Shown one piece after another: positions 15,594-18,225 of a stretch of DNA of 18,225 nt (position 1 is the first letter of the stretch; every line of letters starts with the position of its first letter). Below the pieces are notes generated by a model that was given only the letters and a program-made list of their open reading frames with translations, did not search any database and was not told the origin of the DNA. The translations under genes were made by a program, and so were the position numbers. The stretch covers positions 1 through 18,225 of the forward strand of contig JAFGJF010000387.1 of the NCBI GenBank assembly GCA_016929205.1, in the 5' to 3' direction. The stretch comes from Anaerolineae bacterium. Lineage in GTDB: Bacteria; Chloroflexota; Anaerolineae; JAFGEY01.

Positions 15594-15971
15594 ATGAGCC
15601 AGGAACCCACATTCTCATACGACAAAGAAGCGGATGTGTTGTACGTCTCGTTTTCGCCCGGAGAAAAGGCGGCGACGGCTGTCGAGTTGAACGATAACAT
15701 TCTGCTGCGCTTTAATCGCGCCGAGAAACGTGCAGTTGGCCTGACCTTGATGGATTTTTCGGTGTTGGTGCAACTGACGCACCTGGGACCGCGAAGTTTT
15801 CCCTTGAGTGGATTGAAGGACTTGGAGCCAGATTGGCAAGATGTGGTAATCGAAATCATCACCCAACCCCCGGTGAACCAGATCCTCAAGGTGTCGACCT
15901 ATACGCCATCGTTGGCCGAGTCCATACCCATCGCTTCTGTGGAGAGCATGCCCATTCCAATGGCGGCCTGA
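15594..15971 (+). CDS. DUF2283 domain protein, possible antitoxin partner
   Basis: 125 residues, starting three bases after the upstream stop; AAAGGG lies about eight bases before the ATG. The N-terminal half is a clear DUF2283 domain: FSYDKEADVLYVSF (7-20), a TAVELNDNILLRFN strand pair (28-41) and AVGLTLMDFS (47-56). DUF2283 proteins are small all-beta proteins often encoded beside small toxin-like genes such as DUF4258, which is why an antitoxin role is suggested; this is not proven for the family. The second half (60-125) is less conserved and ends in a Ser/Pro/Ile/Met-rich tail. Confidence 0.82.
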   Translation: MSQEPTFSYDKEADVLYVSFSPGEKAATAVELNDNILLRFNRAEKRAVGLTLMDFSVLVQLTHLGPRSFPLSGLKDLEPDWQDVVIEIITQPPVNQILKVSTYTPSLAESIPIASVESMPIPMAA

Positions 15972-16000
15972 TTTGGGTGTATTACATATGGTTTATGTGG

Positions 16001-16032
16001 CACTCCTCGCATTTTGAGGAGTGTTTTGTTTT
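16001..16032 (+). terminator. Rho-independent terminator of the nuclease/DUF2283 pair
   Basis: CACTCCTC (16001-16008) and GAGGAGTG (16016-16023) form a perfect 8-bp stem with a 7-base loop, followed by TTTTGTTTT. It lies 30 bases after the DUF2283 stop codon. Confidence 0.9.
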
Positions 16033-16258
16033 AGATGCCAAGTCGGGGTTGATTAGCATATTGGATTGAGCGTTAAACACGGCATTTGTATTTCTGCGGG
16101 CGAGGTGGTTTGACCCTTCTCTTGCTTGATTGGGAGACATTGAAACGGATTCCCGACGCATCATCCATACACCCTACCCCAACCAAAACGGGTACCGGCC
16201 AGAAAAAAATAAAAACGCGAAAAAACAATGACCGGGAACGGGAAGAGACCAACTCAAC

Positions 16259-16286
16259 TTGCGTTTAGCCCAAACTCGTGTAAAAT
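16259..16286 (+). promoter_or_regulatory. Sigma70-type promoter for trpS
   Basis: TTGCGT (16259-16264), a 16-base spacer and TAAAAT (16281-16286). The expected leader before the ATG at 16322 is only about 30 bases, which leaves no room for a T-box or attenuator. Confidence 0.7.
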
Positions 16287-16321
16287 GGCCCTATCATCAA
16301 CACATTCATTGGAGGAGCGAG

Positions 16322-17380
16322 ATGGAGCAAAAACGCATTCTTACCGGCGATCGCCCAACCGGCAAGCTGCACCTGGGCCACTATGTCGGCAGCCTGGCCA
16401 ACCGCGTCCGTTTGCAGGACGAATACACCTGTTATTTTATCGTCGCCGACCTGCACATGCTGACCACCAAGCCGGAAAAAGAGCACATTGACGCCTTGAG
16501 ACAAAACATCAAAGACATGGTGCTCGATTATTTGGCCGCGGGGATCGACCCGGTCAAGAGCACGATCTATTTACAATCGGCCGTGCACGCCGTGTACGAG
16601 ATGAACCTGTTTTTTGAAATGCTGACCACCGTGCCCCGCCTCAGCCGCGTGCCCAGCATCAAGGACATGGCCCGCGCCGCGCACATTGACGAAGAAGCCA
16701 TGCCTTTTGGCCTGCTCGGCTACCCGGTTCTGCAGGCGGCCGACATTTTGCTGCCACGCGCGCACCTCGTGCCGGTGGGCAAGGACAACGAGGCCCACGT
16801 TGAAATCACCCGCGAGATCGCCCGCCGTTTCAACTATCTCTACGGCGAAGTGTTTCCCATTCCCGACGTCATGATCGGCGAGGTCCCCACTCTGGTCGGC
16901 ACCGACGGGCAGGACAAGATGAGCAAGAGCCTGGGCAACGCCATCTTTTTGTCCGACGACGCCAGGACGGTGCGCAAAAAAGTGTTCGGGATGTACACCG
17001 ACCCCAACCGTGTCCGCGCCGATATCCCCGGCACGGTGGAAGGCAACCCGGTGTTTATCTACCACGACATTTTCAACCCCGACAAGAACGAGGTTGAGGA
17101 TCTGAAAACCCGCTACCGCCAGGGCCGCGTGGGCGACGTCGAGGTTAAGGAAAAGCTGACCACCGCGATCAACCACTTTCTCGATCCCATCCGCGAGCGC
17201 CGCGCCCAGATCGAAGGCCAGTCGGGCTACGTGGAACGGGTGATCTATGAAGGGACGCAGAAAACGGACAAAATCGCCCAGGAAACGCTGCTGATGATGA
17301 AAAAGGCCATGGGCCTCACCGGCGTGTGGAACCGCATCTCACGCCAGGCACGCAAGGCGATTGAAAAAACACAAGCGTGA
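16322..17380 (+). CDS. trpS: Tryptophanyl-tRNA synthetase
   Basis: 352 residues from the ATG at 16322, with GGAGG six bases upstream; the in-frame ATG at 16259 would overlap the promoter. It is a class Ic aminoacyl-tRNA synthetase that attaches tryptophan to its tRNA in an ATP-dependent reaction. The HIGH-type motif is HLGH within [13 protein letters not shown] (12-24) and the KMSKS motif lies at 199-203 (DKMSKSLGN). The tryptophan-pocket segment [12 protein letters not shown] (133-144) and [15 protein letters not shown] (150-164) are also intact. Length is normal for bacterial enzymes. A flavodoxin-like gene follows after 51 bases without an obvious terminator, so some read-through is likely. 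Confidence 0.97.
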   Translation: MEQKRILTGDRPTGKLHLGHYVGSLANRVRLQDEYTCYFIVADLHMLTTKPEKEHIDALRQNIKDMVLDYLAAGIDPVKSTIYLQSAVHAVYEMNLFFEMLTTVPRLSRVPSIKDMARAAHIDEEAMPFGLLGYPVLQAADILLPRAHLVPVGKDNEAHVEITREIARRFNYLYGEVFPIPDVMIGEVPTLVGTDGQDKMSKSLGNAIFLSDDARTVRKKVFGMYTDPNRVRADIPGTVEGNPVFIYHDIFNPDKNEVEDLKTRYRQGRVGDVEVKEKLTTAINHFLDPIRERRAQIEGQSGYVERVIYEGTQKTDKIAQETLLMMKKAMGLTGVWNRISRQARKAIEKTQA

Positions 17381-17431
17381 TCGGTGCACGGCTGATCAAA
17401 TACCGTAAACCGGAAAAGGAGCGAACGCGAC

Positions 17432-17911
17432 ATGGCACGAATTCTCGTCACGGTCTTTAGTCTCACCGGCAATACACAGGCCCTGGCCGAGGGCGTGGTT
17501 GAGGGCGTGCGCTCGGTAGCGGGCATCGAGTGTGTATTCAAACCCGTGGCCGAGGTGCGCAACGCTGACCTGGTGGCTGCAGACGGGATCATTGTCGGCT
17601 CGCCCACCTACTTTGGCCAGATGGCCGCGGAAGTCAAAGAGTTGTTCGACATCACCGAGCAGGTGTACGGCAAGCTGGAGGGCAAGGTCGGCGCAGCGTT
17701 TACCACGGCGGGCGGCGCCGGCTGCGGCCACGAACTGACCAACATGTCGATCATTACCGCCATGCTGGTGTCGGGGATGATCGTGCAGGGCACGACCAAG
17801 GGACCGCACTTTGGACCGTTTGCTGTGGGCAAACCGGGCGACAAGCAGATCGAGCAAGCACGCGACCTGGGCATCCGCATCGCCGAATTGACCAAAAAAC
17901 TTTTTGGATAA
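17432..17911 (+). CDS. Flavodoxin-like / WrbA-type FMN protein
   Basis: 159 residues, ATG with AGGAG ten bases upstream. Flavodoxin fold: a first strand ARILVTVFS followed by the FMN phosphate loop SLTGNTQALAE (10-20), GSPTYFGQMAAEVK (56-69), and AFTTAGGAGCGHE (89-101), which contacts the isoalloxazine ring in relatives. The last segment, GTTKGPHFGPF, resembles the WrbA / NAD(P)H:quinone oxidoreductase group, so two-electron reduction of quinones is possible, but the protein is shorter than typical WrbA. Soluble and cytoplasmic. The next gene starts 21 bases downstream, suggesting co-transcription. Confidence 0.88.
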   Translation: MARILVTVFSLTGNTQALAEGVVEGVRSVAGIECVFKPVAEVRNADLVAADGIIVGSPTYFGQMAAEVKELFDITEQVYGKLEGKVGAAFTTAGGAGCGHELTNMSIITAMLVSGMIVQGTTKGPHFGPFAVGKPGDKQIEQARDLGIRIAELTKKLFG

Positions 17912-17932
17912 ACTTGGAAGAGGAGATACACT

Positions 17933-18225
17933 ATGTCAGGCCCAAAATGGGATAACGACAACATTCGCACCCTCGAGATCACCGATCTGGAACGCATCGA
18001 ACGCTACAGGCGGGCCGGATATGGCGGCTCGGTATCGGACTCGCTGTACAGCCTGGGCGTGCGCGACACGATCTTTACCGACAAATTCAAACCTTTGCGC
18101 CAGGGCATGCAGTTGGTGGGGCGCGCCCTGCCGATCAAGCTGCACTCGCAGGTCGATTACGAGACAATGCCGGGTTGGAAGGAAGAGATGGAGAAAAAGT
18201 GGGAAGCCGAAGGCGGCCACCCGCA
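17933..18225 (+). CDS. RraA / 4-hydroxy-4-methyl-2-oxoglutarate aldolase family protein (partial, runs off the window)
   Basis: Only the first 97 residues are visible; the frame stays open to the window end. The ATG at 17933 has AGGAG upstream (about 17919-17925). The segment RRAGYGGSVSDSLYSLG, then PLRQGMQLVGRALPIKL, matches the N-terminal half of the RraA-like fold, a family that includes HMG/CHA aldolases, regulators of RNase E and proteins once labelled menaquinone methyltransferases. The catalytic part is missing, so the exact role cannot be decided. After the second segment there is a polar stretch with GWKEEMEKKWEAEGG that is not typical of short RraA proteins and may be a family-specific insert. 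Confidence 0.75.
   Translation, partial: MSGPKWDNDNIRTLEITDLERIERYRRAGYGGSVSDSLYSLGVRDTIFTDKFKPLRQGMQLVGRALPIKLHSQVDYETMPGWKEEMEKKWEAEGGHP

Larger units (their letters stand above)
15972..16321. other. Intergenic region of 350 bases before trpS
   Basis: It contains the terminator of the preceding pair and, at its right end, the trpS promoter. The stretch between (16033-16258), including an A-rich run around 16200-16230, shows no gene, no T-box leader and no recognisable element. Confidence 0.6.

Noticed and set aside
15982..16164. A 60-residue minus-strand frame between the DUF2283 gene and trpS
   Set aside because: It overlaps the terminator hairpin, has no ribosome binding site and resembles no known protein.
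15972..16321. T-box riboswitch upstream of trpS
   Set aside because: The promoter lies only about 35 bases before the start codon, leaving no room for a T-box; the T-box consensus was not seen further upstream.

Overview
The window looks like a chromosomal segment of an anaerobic or facultative member of the Chloroflexota, probably Anaerolineae-like. The clues are a large exported protein with a Thr-Pro linker and a C-terminal IFVPVVLK tail, tandem DUF881 proteins, a DUF4349 lipoprotein and a sodium-pumping decarboxylase gene set. The taxonomic call is inference. Promoters fit the ordinary sigma70 consensus well, and most genes carry clear GGAGG-type ribosome binding sites, which let me correct several starts. 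I see no rRNA, tRNA, CRISPR or insertion sequence.

Left part (1-4330): two DUF881 membrane proteins run rightward. Convergent to them is a 925-residue exported putative glycoside hydrolase whose C-terminal region appears to be split by two inserted binding domains.

Centre-left (4331-8994): a four-gene operon on the minus strand starts at a near-perfect promoter and ends at a rho-independent terminator. It encodes the small membrane subunit, the biotin carrier and the membrane beta subunit of a Na+-translocating decarboxylase. The last gene is an unusual fusion of a cyclic-nucleotide-binding-like domain, an acetate/propionate kinase and a PduL-type phosphotransacylase. Together they read as an energy-conserving module: decarboxylation of an acyl-CoA or oxoacid pumps Na+, and the acyl-CoA product is turned into acid plus ATP by the fusion. 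The carboxyltransferase (alpha) subunit is not in the window. This operon is the most interesting item here, more so because the kinase and nucleotide-binding domains carry altered key residues.

Centre (8888-11708): a divergent control region, a DUF4349 lipoprotein on the plus strand, a shared bidirectional terminator, and a LysM/M23 peptidoglycan-acting protein on the minus strand with its own promoter.

Right part (11600-18225): a RecD2-type helicase and a DUF4438 protein, each with a recognisable promoter. Next is a compact two-gene unit, a predicted BECR/RelE-like nuclease plus a DUF2283 protein, bounded by its own promoter and terminator; it resembles a toxin-antitoxin pair. Last come trpS, a flavodoxin-like protein and the start of a RraA/aldolase-family gene that runs off the window.
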